Below the pieces are notes generated by a model. It was given only the letters and a program-made list of their open reading frames with translations. It made no database searches and was not told where the DNA came from. 35,149 nt of DNA from Planctomycetota bacterium (lineage in GTDB: Bacteria > Planctomycetota > Phycisphaerae > UBA1845): NCBI GenBank assembly GCA_024278775.1, contig JAJRSP010000099.1, forward strand, positions 1 through 35,149, written 5' to 3'. Below, piece by piece: positions 17,666 to 26,700 of this stretch. A program made the position numbers and the translations under genes. The stretch's first letter is position 1; each line of letters begins with the position of its first letter.

Positions 17666-17699
17666 TGACTATGGTGTCGAAAGAAACCTCCTGAAACAC

Positions 17700-18686
17700 A
17701 TGTATGACCTCACGATTATTGTGGTTAGCTACAACACCCAGGCGTTGACGCTCGACTGTCTGCGCTCGGTCTATGCGCAGACGCGGGAGGTGTCGTTCGA
17801 GGTGATCGTGGTGGATAACGCCTCCACGGACGGAAGCGCCGCCGCCATCTCGGAGGCGTTTCCTTCGGTTAAGATGCTCGCACTGGACAAGAACATCGGC
17901 TTTGCTGCGGCGAACAATTTGGCTTCGGAGCGAGCGGCCGGAGCGTATCTTCTTCTTCTGAACCCCGATACGGTCGTGCAAGATCGCGCCATTGACCGTC
18001 TGGTGGCGTTTGCCAGAGATCATCCCCGTGCGGGTATTTACGGTGGCCGTACTGTGTTTGAAGATGGCACCCTCAACCCGACCTCCTGCTGGCGTCGGGT
18101 TACGTTGTGGAGCGAGTTTTGCCATGCCGTCGGGGTGAGTCGATTGTGTCGCCGGCACTGGTGGCTGGATCCGGAGTCATTAGGGACGTGGTGTCGAGAT
18201 ACGGTGCGCCAGGTGGATATTGTGACAGGGTGTTTTTTGTTGCTTCCCACGGCGCTCTGGAAGTCGCTCGGGGGTTTTTCGCCGCTTTTTTTCATGTACG
18301 GTGAGGAAACGGATCTTTGTCTTCGTGCGGGCGCCGAGGGCTATCGCCCCATGATTTGCCCGACCGCGCAAATCATTCACTACGGTGGCCGGTCGGCGCG
18401 AGTGCGCAGTTCCAAGCTTGTACACATGCTCAGGGCGCGGCGTCTCCTCATGCGTAGGCATTGGTCTCGTGTTGGCGCTGCGCTGGGATCGGCCATTCAA
18501 ACGTGCGGCGTGGTGATCCGGCTTGTGGTCTACAACGTGTTAGACGTTTTGGGGGTGGCTATGGCGCGTGATCCGGCCGAGTGCTACCGGTCCGTCTGGC
18601 GACGACGAAAGGAGTGGGCGATGATTCCCCATGTCCCTTCCGAATCACCGGTCTGCCACAAACCGTTGGAATCGGCGGATGGATAA
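17700..18686 (+). CDS. Family 2 glycosyltransferase, rhamnosyltransferase-like
   Basis: From ATG 17700 the protein is 328 residues. The N-terminal GT-A domain has LTIIVVSYNTQALTLDCL, VIVVDNASTDGS (about 35-46), NIGFAAANN (about 65-73) and LLLNPDTVV (about 86-93). The acceptor region has VDIVTGCFLLLP (172-183) and FFMYGEETDLCLRA (197-210), then IIHYGGRSA. This pattern is common in WbbL-type rhamnosyltransferases. The open frame extends back to 17538, but those 54 residues overlap the polymerase gene and are not family-like. It overlaps the next gene by 8 bp. Confidence 0.88.
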   Translation: MYDLTIIVVSYNTQALTLDCLRSVYAQTREVSFEVIVVDNASTDGSAAAISEAFPSVKMLALDKNIGFAAANNLASERAAGAYLLLLNPDTVVQDRAIDRLVAFARDHPRAGIYGGRTVFEDGTLNPTSCWRRVTLWSEFCHAVGVSRLCRRHWWLDPESLGTWCRDTVRQVDIVTGCFLLLPTALWKSLGGFSPLFFMYGEETDLCLRAGAEGYRPMICPTAQIIHYGGRSARVRSSKLVHMLRARRLLMRRHWSRVGAALGSAIQTCGVVIRLVVYNVLDVLGVAMARDPAECYRSVWRRRKEWAMIPHVPSESPVCHKPLESADG

Positions 18687-19137
18687 GCGCCGCAAGCGAA
18701 TTCTCGCGGTGTCTTCCGGAGGGGGGCATTGGGTCCAGTTGTTACGGATTACGCCCGCTTTCGACGAGCACGAGCTGTTATTCGCGACGGTATCGCCGGA
18801 CTATCGTAGCGAGGTGGCCCCACGTCGGTTGTACGTCATCAACGACGCCACACGGTGGAACAAACCGGGTTTGCTCGCCTTGGCACTGCGTCTGTGGGTT
18901 ATCATGCTTCGAGTCCGCCCGCATGTGGTCGTTTCGACGGGGGCCGCCCCCGGGTACTTTGCGCTGCGGTTCGGAAAATGGTTGGGGGCCCGCACGATCT
19001 GGCTTGACAGTATTGCCAACGTGGAAAGGATGTCCCTCTCGGGGGAGCGCGTCCGGCCCTATGCGGATCTGTGGCTGACTCAGTGGCCCCATCTGGCCAA
19101 GGACGAGGGGCCGCACTTTTCGGGAGCGGTGCTGTGA
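18679..19137 (+). CDS. Alg14-like (PssD/CpsF) glycosyltransferase anchoring subunit
   Basis: The 152-residue protein starts at ATG 18679, inside the end of the previous gene. It has RILAVSSGGGHWVQLLRI (Gly-rich loop about 13-17), a hydrophobic helix LLALALRLWVIMLRVRPHVVVSTGA, and APGYFALRFGKWLGARTIWLDS. This matches Alg14/PssD, the membrane-anchored acceptor-binding half of a split GT-B glycosyltransferase. The next gene encodes the donor-binding half. The pair probably adds one sugar to the undecaprenyl-linked intermediate. An in-frame upstream ATG (18631) would add 16 residues inside the previous gene and is less likely. Confidence 0.88.
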   Translation: MDKRRKRILAVSSGGGHWVQLLRITPAFDEHELLFATVSPDYRSEVAPRRLYVINDATRWNKPGLLALALRLWVIMLRVRPHVVVSTGAAPGYFALRFGKWLGARTIWLDSIANVERMSLSGERVRPYADLWLTQWPHLAKDEGPHFSGAVL

Positions 19138-19634
19138 TCTTTGTGACCGTGGGGCATCAGATGCCGTTTGATCGTTTGGTGAGAACGGTCGATACATGGG
19201 CGGGAGAGCCTCATTCTGAGGAGGTGTTTGCTCAGATAGGCGAGACGAGGTTTCGTCCACGCTTTATTAAATACGTTGACTCGCTATCTCCGGCGGCGTA
19301 TCGCGAGAAGGTGGAGGCCTGTTCCGTGATGGTGTCGCATGCGGGTATGGGGTCGATCATCACCGCACTGGAGTTTGGCAAGCCCATTCTTGTGATGCCG
19401 CGACGCGGTGACCTGGGCGAAACGCGGAATGATCATCAGGTGGCCACGGCCAAGCATTTTTCCGGACGTGGAGGCGTTTCCGTGGCGTTTGACGAATATG
19501 CACTGGGGAAAAAACTGGCGGCGGTGACAGGCTCGGTAGGCGGCGCAAGAGTGTCAAGGTGGGCGTCACGAGAGCTTTTGAGTGCCATTGAGAAGTTCGT
19601 ATCCTGCGATGCGGACGGTGGAGTGTCGTTTTGA
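19134..19634 (+). CDS. Alg13-like (PssE) glycosyltransferase catalytic subunit
   Basis: The 166-residue protein starts at GTG 19134 in a GTGA overlap with the Alg14-like gene. It has IFVTVGHQMPFDRLVRTVD at the N-terminus. The glycosyltransferase-28 C-terminal donor-binding signature follows: MVSHAGMGSIITALEFGKPILVMPRR and NDHQVATAKHF. It is the soluble nucleotide-sugar-binding half of the Alg13/Alg14 or PssE/PssD type. The 4-bp overlap fits tightly coupled synthesis of the two subunits. The longer open frame upstream (from 19071) lies inside the partner gene and is rejected. Confidence 0.88.
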   Translation: MIFVTVGHQMPFDRLVRTVDTWAGEPHSEEVFAQIGETRFRPRFIKYVDSLSPAAYREKVEACSVMVSHAGMGSIITALEFGKPILVMPRRGDLGETRNDHQVATAKHFSGRGGVSVAFDEYALGKKLAAVTGSVGGARVSRWASRELLSAIEKFVSCDADGGVSF

Positions 19635-20620
19635 CGGAGACTGGAAACGGCGACGGACAGGTCGGCGCACCTGAAACCGGGCATCGTACAAAGGATCCGC
19701 CGACGTATGTCGTCGTTACGCCCGCGTTTAACGAAGGCAAGTATCTACCGGTACTCATTGAAAGCATGGTGGCACAGGAGGCCAAGCCTGCTATCTGGGT
19801 CATTGTGGACGACGGTTCCACGGACGAAAGCTGGGACGTGATTCAGAAAGCGGCCTCCTCACATTCGTGGATTGTGGGGCACCATCGGTCGAAGTCGAAG
19901 GGTGTGGAAAACGACGGTCTTCTGGTCGCGTCGGAAGCGCAGGCTTTTCTGGAAGGCCTGAAGGTGGCACTCCTGCGGAACCCGAACCCCGGTTTTGTCG
20001 TCAAGTTGGACGCTGATTTGCAATTCGAAGCGGCGTACTTTCGTTCTCTGTTACTTGAGTTCGAACGAGATACTACGCTTGGCATCGCCGGTGGCACCGT
20101 ATTCGAGTACAAGGGTGAGCGTCTCGTTCGAGACCTGGTGAGTCGGGTCCATGTCCGTGGAGCGACGAAGATTTACCGGGCGGATTGTTACGAAAGCATA
20201 GGTGGTGTCCGACCGGTTTTTGGATGGGACGTGATTGATGAAATCCTCGCTCGTGATGCCGGGTGGTCGGTGACGAGCTTCGATCATGCCCGTCTCATTC
20301 ATTTGCGACGGACCGCATCACGTGGTGGTCGGTTGCGTGGCTGGTCTCGCAATGGGTATATGGCTTACTACGTCGGCATGTCGCCGGGCCGACTACTTGC
20401 ACGGGCAGCGTACCGGTTGATTGTGGCGGGTGACATCACACAGGCGAGCGGACTCACTCACGGATATTTCCGAGGGTTTTTTTCCCGCGCGCCGCGTCTC
20501 CCGGATGAGGACATTCGTAGCATTGTCAAGAAACGCCAGTGGATGACCGTGATGGGACGTCGCACGGATCGGTCCCCGAAACGCATGTCCAGGGAGTGCT
20601 GTGATGGATCGACAGAATAG
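19631..20620 (+). CDS. Family 2 glycosyltransferase
   Basis: The 329-residue protein uses TTG 19631, in a TTGA overlap with the previous stop, with GGTGGAG at 19617-19623 as ribosome site. A polar 24-residue N-terminus precedes YVVVTPAFNEGKYLPVLI, WVIVDDGSTDES (about 56-67) and VVKLDADLQF (about 123-132), whose DAD is the metal site. VSRVHVRGATKIYRADCYE and GWDVIDEILARDAGW form the acceptor half. A probable inverting or retaining GT-A transferase for the polysaccharide. Its C-terminus overlaps the next gene by 17 bp. Confidence 0.85.
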   Translation: MTETGNGDGQVGAPETGHRTKDPPTYVVVTPAFNEGKYLPVLIESMVAQEAKPAIWVIVDDGSTDESWDVIQKAASSHSWIVGHHRSKSKGVENDGLLVASEAQAFLEGLKVALLRNPNPGFVVKLDADLQFEAAYFRSLLLEFERDTTLGIAGGTVFEYKGERLVRDLVSRVHVRGATKIYRADCYESIGGVRPVFGWDVIDEILARDAGWSVTSFDHARLIHLRRTASRGGRLRGWSRNGYMAYYVGMSPGRLLARAAYRLIVAGDITQASGLTHGYFRGFFSRAPRLPDEDIRSIVKKRQWMTVMGRRTDRSPKRMSRECCDGSTE

Positions 20621-21722
20621 CCCCCGCGTAGGCATTGTCGGATGTGGCGTCGTTGCCAGGGACCATGTGGAAGCCGTTGGCTCCGTGACCCAGCCGTGCG
20701 AACTGCATCTGTGCGATACCAACCTGGATCAGGCCAGGCAGTTGGCGAAGCGCATCCGGTGCCGAACCGTGTTGCACGAAAATGCGGAAGACCGGTTGGC
20801 CGCTGGCGGACTGGATGTGGTTCACATTCTGACGCCACCGGACTCGCACTATCACCTGGCCGTGACGGCGTTGAGAGCCGGGGCGAATGTGCTGGTTGAA
20901 AAGCCTATGGCTTTATCCGTACGCGACACGGAGAGCCTGTTTGAGGTCGCTGCGTCGGCTGGCCGGAAGGTTTGCGTGGGGCATAGCCTGTTGCACATGC
21001 CGTGCGTACGCCGGGCTTTCGATCTTCTGGAGAGTGGGTCTCTCGGACGTGTGATTGGTGCCAGTTGCTTTTTTGGACATGCAGAGCGACGTCGGACGAT
21101 TCCATACGGCCACCCGGGGCACTGGGCGTACCGTATTCCGGGTGGTGTATTGACCAATGTGGTTTCCCATCCCGCCAGTGTGATCGTTGAGCTTCTCGGC
21201 GAGCCTGAAACCATATTCTCCGACAGTTGCTCGCTGAATGTGATGCCCCACGATTTACCAGATCTCCTTCAGATGACGATCCGGACGAGTCTCGGGTATG
21301 GTTCGTTCATGATTAGCATGGGGCATGGGAACGCCTCTCGGCATGTCACGATCGAGTGCGAGCAGGGAGTTGTTTATATTGATCTGGCAAGGCAGTTGAT
21401 GGTGAGCCAGAGGCACCGTGGACGCCTTGGCCCTGCTTCCAAAGTGTTCGGCGGAATCAATACGGGGCTTTCGTACATGACGGGAACGGCCTCGATTGCA
21501 TGGAAAGTAGCGACGAGACAAATCAAGTCCAACCCCGGGACCCGTGCGTTGGTTGCGAGATTCTATGAATCCGTTTTTCAACGCGGTCCCATTCCAGTCA
21601 GCAGAGAGAACACACTCGCTGTGGCACGTATCATCGAACACATGATCGGTTCTTCTGACGTCCCCAACACTGAGTCTCAAAAAGACAGTAGTGTGTCCTT
21701 TCGTCACCCGGCGGTGACCTGA
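20604..21722 (+). CDS. Gfo/Idh/MocA-family NAD(P)-dependent oxidoreductase
   Basis: Starting at ATG 20604, with AGGGAG at 20591-20596, the protein is 372 residues. The Rossmann domain has VGIVGCGVVARDH (about 9-21) and DVVHILTPPDSHYHLAVTAL. The family motif ANVLVEKPMALS (Lys100) follows, then GGVLTNVVSHPASVIVELLG in the C-terminal domain. Such enzymes oxidise or reduce sugar ring positions, for example nucleotide-sugar 3-dehydrogenases like WlbA. In an exopolysaccharide operon a role in modified-sugar synthesis is likely. It lies next to an SDR, which may act in the same pathway. Substrate not determined. Confidence 0.87.
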   Translation: MDRQNSPRVGIVGCGVVARDHVEAVGSVTQPCELHLCDTNLDQARQLAKRIRCRTVLHENAEDRLAAGGLDVVHILTPPDSHYHLAVTALRAGANVLVEKPMALSVRDTESLFEVAASAGRKVCVGHSLLHMPCVRRAFDLLESGSLGRVIGASCFFGHAERRRTIPYGHPGHWAYRIPGGVLTNVVSHPASVIVELLGEPETIFSDSCSLNVMPHDLPDLLQMTIRTSLGYGSFMISMGHGNASRHVTIECEQGVVYIDLARQLMVSQRHRGRLGPASKVFGGINTGLSYMTGTASIAWKVATRQIKSNPGTRALVARFYESVFQRGPIPVSRENTLAVARIIEHMIGSSDVPNTESQKDSSVSFRHPAVT

Positions 21723-21768
21723 CGGTTTACAAGGCGACTCGGAGTTTGTCACCCGGAGAGAAAAGGCG

Positions 21769-22749
21769 ATGAAAGTGCTCCTAACCGGATTCTCCGGCCT
21801 TCTCGGCACGGACATTTCCAGAGAGCTGCTGCTTCGCGGACACAGCGTTCGAGCGCTGTTGCACGGTGCGGCCATTCGCCGGTGCGATCTCGATCGGCGC
21901 GTTGAGGTTTGTTGGGGCGGCTTGGCCGACGTTCAGGCATTTGATGAGTTAACGTGCGGTGTGGATGCCGTGATCCATTGTGCCTGGGATCCCCGTGCCG
22001 AGCGCGGACCTTCCGTTGAACAGCTCAACAGAGAGGCTACGTGTGGGCTTGCGGAAGCGGCCAACCGCGCCGGAGTCCGTACGTTTGTTCATATTTCGAG
22101 CATCGCCGTTTATGGTATGGATCATCACCTCGAGGGAAAAACGCTGGATGAGACGCAGCCACTGGCCAGTGAACTCGACGCGCTGAATGTGTATCCACGG
22201 GGCAAGATTCTCATCGAGCAGCAATTGGATCAATTGCGTGAGACGATGGAAATGAAAGTCGTGATTGTTCGACCCGGGTTGCTGTTTAGTGACACGAAAG
22301 CCCCCACCCGGAAATACCTTTCCGGAAAGAAAAGAGGGTTTGGTGTGGTTTTTGGCACCGGACGCAATCATCTGCCTTATGTACACGTGGCGGATGTATC
22401 CGATCTTGTCGTGACGATGATCGAGCAGCCGGTTCCTCATTCCGTGTACAATGCCGTAGCCGAGGAAAAGCTCGGAGCCGCCCGGTTCTTGAAGCAATGG
22501 GGTAAGGCCACCGGCAAGCGGATCACGGTCCTTCGTTTGCCACCGTCGATGTTCAGGTTAATGAATGGGGCGGCCCAGTTACTCAAACGTGTCCTCGGAC
22601 GAAAAGCGGCGAAGCCGGATGTGGCCTATCAGATCCGGTCAGGGACTCGACATATCTACTACCATGCCGCAGAAGCCGGGCGTGATTTTGGTTGGCGGGC
22701 CACGGGTACGCAGGCCGTCGCTTCGGGCCGGCTTCGATCGGTCGACTAA
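21769..22749 (+). CDS. NAD-dependent epimerase/dehydratase family protein (SDR)
   Basis: The 326-residue SDR has LLTGFSGLLGTDISREL (Gly7, Gly10, Gly13), VDAVIHCAWDP, and HISSIAVYG (about 108-116). The catalytic YPRGK lies at Tyr142/Lys146, and LPYVHVADVSDLVV follows. GGAGAG at 21755-21760 is well placed before the ATG. It follows the Gfo/Idh/MocA gene by 46 bp and probably works on the same sugar nucleotide. It is not a recognisable RmlD, GalE or RfbG; the reaction is unknown. Confidence 0.82.
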   Translation: MKVLLTGFSGLLGTDISRELLLRGHSVRALLHGAAIRRCDLDRRVEVCWGGLADVQAFDELTCGVDAVIHCAWDPRAERGPSVEQLNREATCGLAEAANRAGVRTFVHISSIAVYGMDHHLEGKTLDETQPLASELDALNVYPRGKILIEQQLDQLRETMEMKVVIVRPGLLFSDTKAPTRKYLSGKKRGFGVVFGTGRNHLPYVHVADVSDLVVTMIEQPVPHSVYNAVAEEKLGAARFLKQWGKATGKRITVLRLPPSMFRLMNGAAQLLKRVLGRKAAKPDVAYQIRSGTRHIYYHAAEAGRDFGWRATGTQAVASGRLRSVD

Positions 22750-23021
22750 CGGGAACGTCCGCCACGTGCATGGGATCAGACCGTGAGTGGGGGGAGTGGG
22801 AGGTCTCGCCGGTGTTGGGATGCCAGAGACCATCTTGTGGTGCTCGCACGGAAGCAAAGTTTGTCGTGGGTATTCGGGCGATTTGTTGAGGACGATGACG
22901 ATGCGCAGGCCCGCCATTGCGCTCGCCACGGGAACGCCCTTTGGGGCATCACAGATGAAGCTATCGCTTCGGTGTTGTCTGAACGTCGGCGTAGCGTATG
23001 AGTGGTATAAGGACACCTGTT
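22750..23021 (+). other. 272-bp gap late in the polysaccharide operon, no supported gene
   Basis: Short open frames (for example 22783-23001 and 22787-23029) overlap each other and lack recognisable motifs or ribosome sites. I see no terminator hairpin with a T-tract. The stretch may be a leader of the last methyltransferase gene or the remnant of a lost gene. Confidence 0.4.
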
Positions 23022-23705
23022 ATGGCTGACAAGGATCGTCGGGAACCGACAATGTTGTGGTCTATTTCGCGGCGTATGCGCGCGAAACGGTTCGCCAAGT
23101 TTGTGGAGTTAACCCGCCCGCTGCCCCGTCCGCTTCGCATCTTGGACGTCGGGGGAACGGTACCCTTCTGGGAAATGCATGGGTGGGCTGGTCTTCCCGA
23201 TGTGCATATCACGACGGTCAATCTGACGGCCGGGCAATCGGGATATGAGAATATCGAATGCGTCAAAGGCGATGCCACAAATCTGAATCAGTACGCGGAC
23301 GGCGATTTCGACGTCGCGTTCAGCAACTCCGTGATCGAGCATCTGTTCACGTTCGAATCCCAACGGGCGATGGCATCCGAGATGAGTCGCGTGGCACGTA
23401 TGTACTGGGTTCAGACGCCGAACTATTGGTTTCCGATGGAACCGCACTTCTGCTTTCCCGGGTGGCAATGGCTGCCGGAACCGGTGCGTGTGGCCCTACT
23501 TCGGAGGCGTGGTTTTGGGTTTCGGGGTCGTTGCCCGGATCTCGAGGCGGCGCGCGAGTGTGTCCGTGAGGTGAGACTCATGACACGCCGCGAACTACGC
23601 CGCCTCTTTCCGGATTCGGTGATCATGCCGGAGCGACTTTTCGGTCTCGTGAAGTCATGGATCGCCATCCGCGGTTTCCCCGCTCAAATCAAGCAATCCG
23701 CCTGA
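23022..23705 (+). CDS. Class I SAM-dependent methyltransferase
   Basis: From ATG 23022, preceded by AAGGA at 23009-23013, the protein is 228 residues; an in-frame ATG at 22998 would add eight. It has a Rossmann core with RILDVGGTVPFWEMHGW (motif I at about 39-55), VNLTAGQSGYENIECVKGDATNL, and FDVAFSNSVIEHL (about 96-108). YWVQTPNYWFPMEPHF is typical of methyltransferase 11 enzymes near polysaccharide genes. It is the last gene of the plus-strand block and follows a 272-bp gap with no clear gene. It converges with the lipoprotein gene, nine bases separating the two stop codons. Substrate unknown. Confidence 0.82.
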   Translation: MADKDRREPTMLWSISRRMRAKRFAKFVELTRPLPRPLRILDVGGTVPFWEMHGWAGLPDVHITTVNLTAGQSGYENIECVKGDATNLNQYADGDFDVAFSNSVIEHLFTFESQRAMASEMSRVARMYWVQTPNYWFPMEPHFCFPGWQWLPEPVRVALLRRRGFGFRGRCPDLEAARECVREVRLMTRRELRRLFPDSVIMPERLFGLVKSWIAIRGFPAQIKQSA

Positions 23706-23717
23706 GCTTCCGGCTCA
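23703..23717. repeat. Palindrome carrying both convergent stop codons
   Basis: TGAGC-TTCCG-GCTCA (23703-23717): a 5-bp stem with a 5-nt loop. The left arm begins with the TGA stop of the methyltransferase gene. The right arm ends with the complement of the TGA stop of the lipoprotein gene. There is no T-tract, so terminator function is uncertain. Confidence 0.6.
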
Positions 23718-26700
23718 ATAGTCAGGGCGATACGTCAAATACATGTCACTCACAAACGAGGAGCCTACAGGCCACCCCACGCCGCCTTGAGGATTCCAGG
23801 ATGCAAAGTACCAGTATTGTTGAATCGTCGCGAACAACGGTTCATCATTTTCGTACATCCAACGATCCATGTAATCGAAATAGGGTTGATAATTCCAGTA
23901 ACCGCGTAAGCCCAAGATTCGCGCGGCGATCGTTTGGCCCACCTGCGATTGCGTGATAATGCGGCGGTAGGGCTCGTGCTTGTTGTCTGGGAATTGGTTT
24001 CCTGAGTTCGGGAAGGGAGCGTTTCGCCAGTATTGGGGATGAATGTGTTCATATCTCCAGGATTTTCCCAGACTGTCCGTGCTGTCGTAAGGGTTGAGGG
24101 TACACATCACATTGGCGGAGGTTGGAGGATTGGTGAAAGTCCACGGAGCCTGTCCGTTGTTCGCCCATCCCGTCCAGAGGGTCTCATTATATTGAGTTCC
24201 GTCGTAGGTGGAGGTGTCTTCTGAACTTTTGTAATTGGCGGTCAGCATTCCGTTGTGATTAAGCATCAATCCGGCAAACAGAATCGGGAATTTGCGTCCC
24301 ATCATGTGGCCGCCGGACACACCCCACATATCGGCGTTAAGTAGTGCGGTGTGATAATTGTCGATTCCGATTTGCACCATGCCGATAAGCAAAGGTTCCT
24401 TTTCATTATTCGTGAAGTCAAGACACAATAGACAGGCCGCGTTACTGATTACGCCGGCAAGTTCGCGTCCATAATTCGGCATATTGTCGGACGGATGCAT
24501 CATTCGGCTCGTCCAGTTCGGTTTGTGGTCGATCCACGGACGCTGGAGGTACCTGATATAGGTTGCCATACTCGGAGTCGACGAAGGTGCCGGTAGCGAC
24601 GGCAGTTTCTGCCATTGCACGTCAGACAGGCGATAAAGCGTTTTTGTGGATCCAACGTATGGCGGGCGGAAAGCATCGCTCGGAGGCGCTACGGGCAAGC
24701 ACGTTAAGATCGCAGCGGTCTTGGACACCGCATAGCCTGAGTTGGGTTGCGAGGTCCCGGTGATATCGAGATAGGGGTAGGATTGGATGCTGATTGTCGA
24801 GACCAGTGATTCATTGACCCCCAACGTGAGTGGGGCCGTCTTCAGAAGACCGGGCGTATAGTCGTAGTTGCGACTATCGTAGGCTTGGTCGTCTCCTGGA
24901 ATGGGGTTGATCATCGATCCGTTCCGCCCTCCACTCGGCGCGGGGCTTATGCTGGTGATATTCACCGGGCCGACGACCCAATAGTCTCCGTTCACAAACT
25001 GGCCGAATTCGTACTGACCGTCGAAGGTCCAGGTAATACCCCACTGCGAAATGCGGTCGGTCGTCTGGGTTTCACATCCATCGGGGATGCCGTTGCCGTT
25101 CAAATCCTGGTCTGATCGGTTACAGCCGCACAAACCCGCCGCGATCTTGTTCGGATCGGTGGGGCAACCGTCGAGGCAGTCCGGCGTCCCATCGCTGTCA
25201 CTGTCGACGTCGGAGATGCCACACCCGCAAACACCGGATACCGTTTTGTTGGGATCATTCGGGCAGCCATCGTCGCTGTTGCACACGCCGTCCCCGTCTG
25301 AGTCGTCGGGGTTGTCCAACGGGCAGAGATCGCAGGCATCGCCGCGCCCATCTCCGTCAGTATCCGTTTGACTCGGATCGGCAGTGTTCGGACAGACGTC
25401 CTGGCAGTCTGCGATTCCGTCTCTGTCGCTGTCCTGGCTGCAGTTCACCGGCTGCACCAAGAGATCGTCCCAATCCTTACGCCCGCTGGTCATGCTCCAC
25501 ACACCAATGGTGCCGTTGGTCAGGCGGGAGGCGCTGTCATCGTAGCAGTTGATTTGCCACACGCCGGGTTCGACGCTGCCGGCCGGCCAGACGTTGGCGC
25601 GGATTTCTGTTCGCGTGCCGGTGTCGGTCACGTCAATGTGGAATGCGTACCAGACGTTCGCTGTTGCGGACACGCCGGAATCTGTGACACCGCCTGTGAT
25701 GTTGGTGGCATGGGGTGCGATGTGAAACGAGCCTCCCTGTTTCACACGCAGCCGGTAATACGCCTGTCGGCTGGGATACCCCGAGACAAAGGTGACCCCT
25801 ACGCCCCCGCTGCTGCTGCCCAGGCGCATACGGCCCGTGAACGTCATAGAGCCCCACGAACTACCCGGTGCGACGTAGTGTGAGTGGATGTTGGTGAGGG
25901 TGGAAGAAGTCCCAAACGCGGCTGCGCCACCAATGGTAGAGGTCTTGAACAGGCTGTCGTCTTGGATCAGGCTGTTGTTGGCCCCCGTGTCGAACCAGTT
26001 GGTCGGGTCGGCACCGGGTGCATAGCTGTCGAAGGTCTCGGCGAGTTGCGTGGACCCTCCGGACTCGTTGCAATCGGCGGTACCGTTGTTGTTGGCATCG
26101 GTATCGAGCACGCCGCATCCACAAGCGCCCGGTGCGGTCTTGTTGGGATCGCTCGGGCATCCGTCGTTGCAGTTGGGCACACCGTCTCCGTCCGTGTCCT
26201 GTTGGCACCCCCCGACGACAAAATTGCAAACCCGTTGGGATCCCACACCGGACCACATGCTCCACACCCCCAAACTGGAGACCGTCGCCTGTTCCGTCCG
26301 GAATCCGTAGTTCAGTGCCAAGGTACGCTCCAGTCCGTCAGCCGGCGTGACATACACGCTGTAGCGATGGGATGGCACGTCGATGTCCAAACGGAAGTGG
26401 TAACTGGAACTGGGTGAGTAAGAGAGCGGCACATCCGACTGATACGATCCCCCGTTGCGGACCAGAATGGTGCCACCGACGCTGAAGTTGATGAGCACCG
26501 CAAAGTCCGACCAGGTGGATCCCGGGCTGGATCCCAGGGTTACGGTACCGTCCATGTTGGCATCGTTGGGGATGGCGTCGAACTCCACCTCGAACCTACC
26601 GGAGTGCGAATCAATCGCCGTGTTCTGCCACGTGGTCGCACTGGTGCTGCAGTTGGATGGCATGATGCAGGACCGATTGGTCTCGTTGCAGGTGTCGCCT

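Noticed and set aside
17538..17699. Upstream extension of the rhamnosyltransferase-like frame
   Set aside because: It overlaps the polymerase gene and adds Arg/His/Pro-rich residues absent from the GT2 family; ATG 17700 starts right at the conserved fold.
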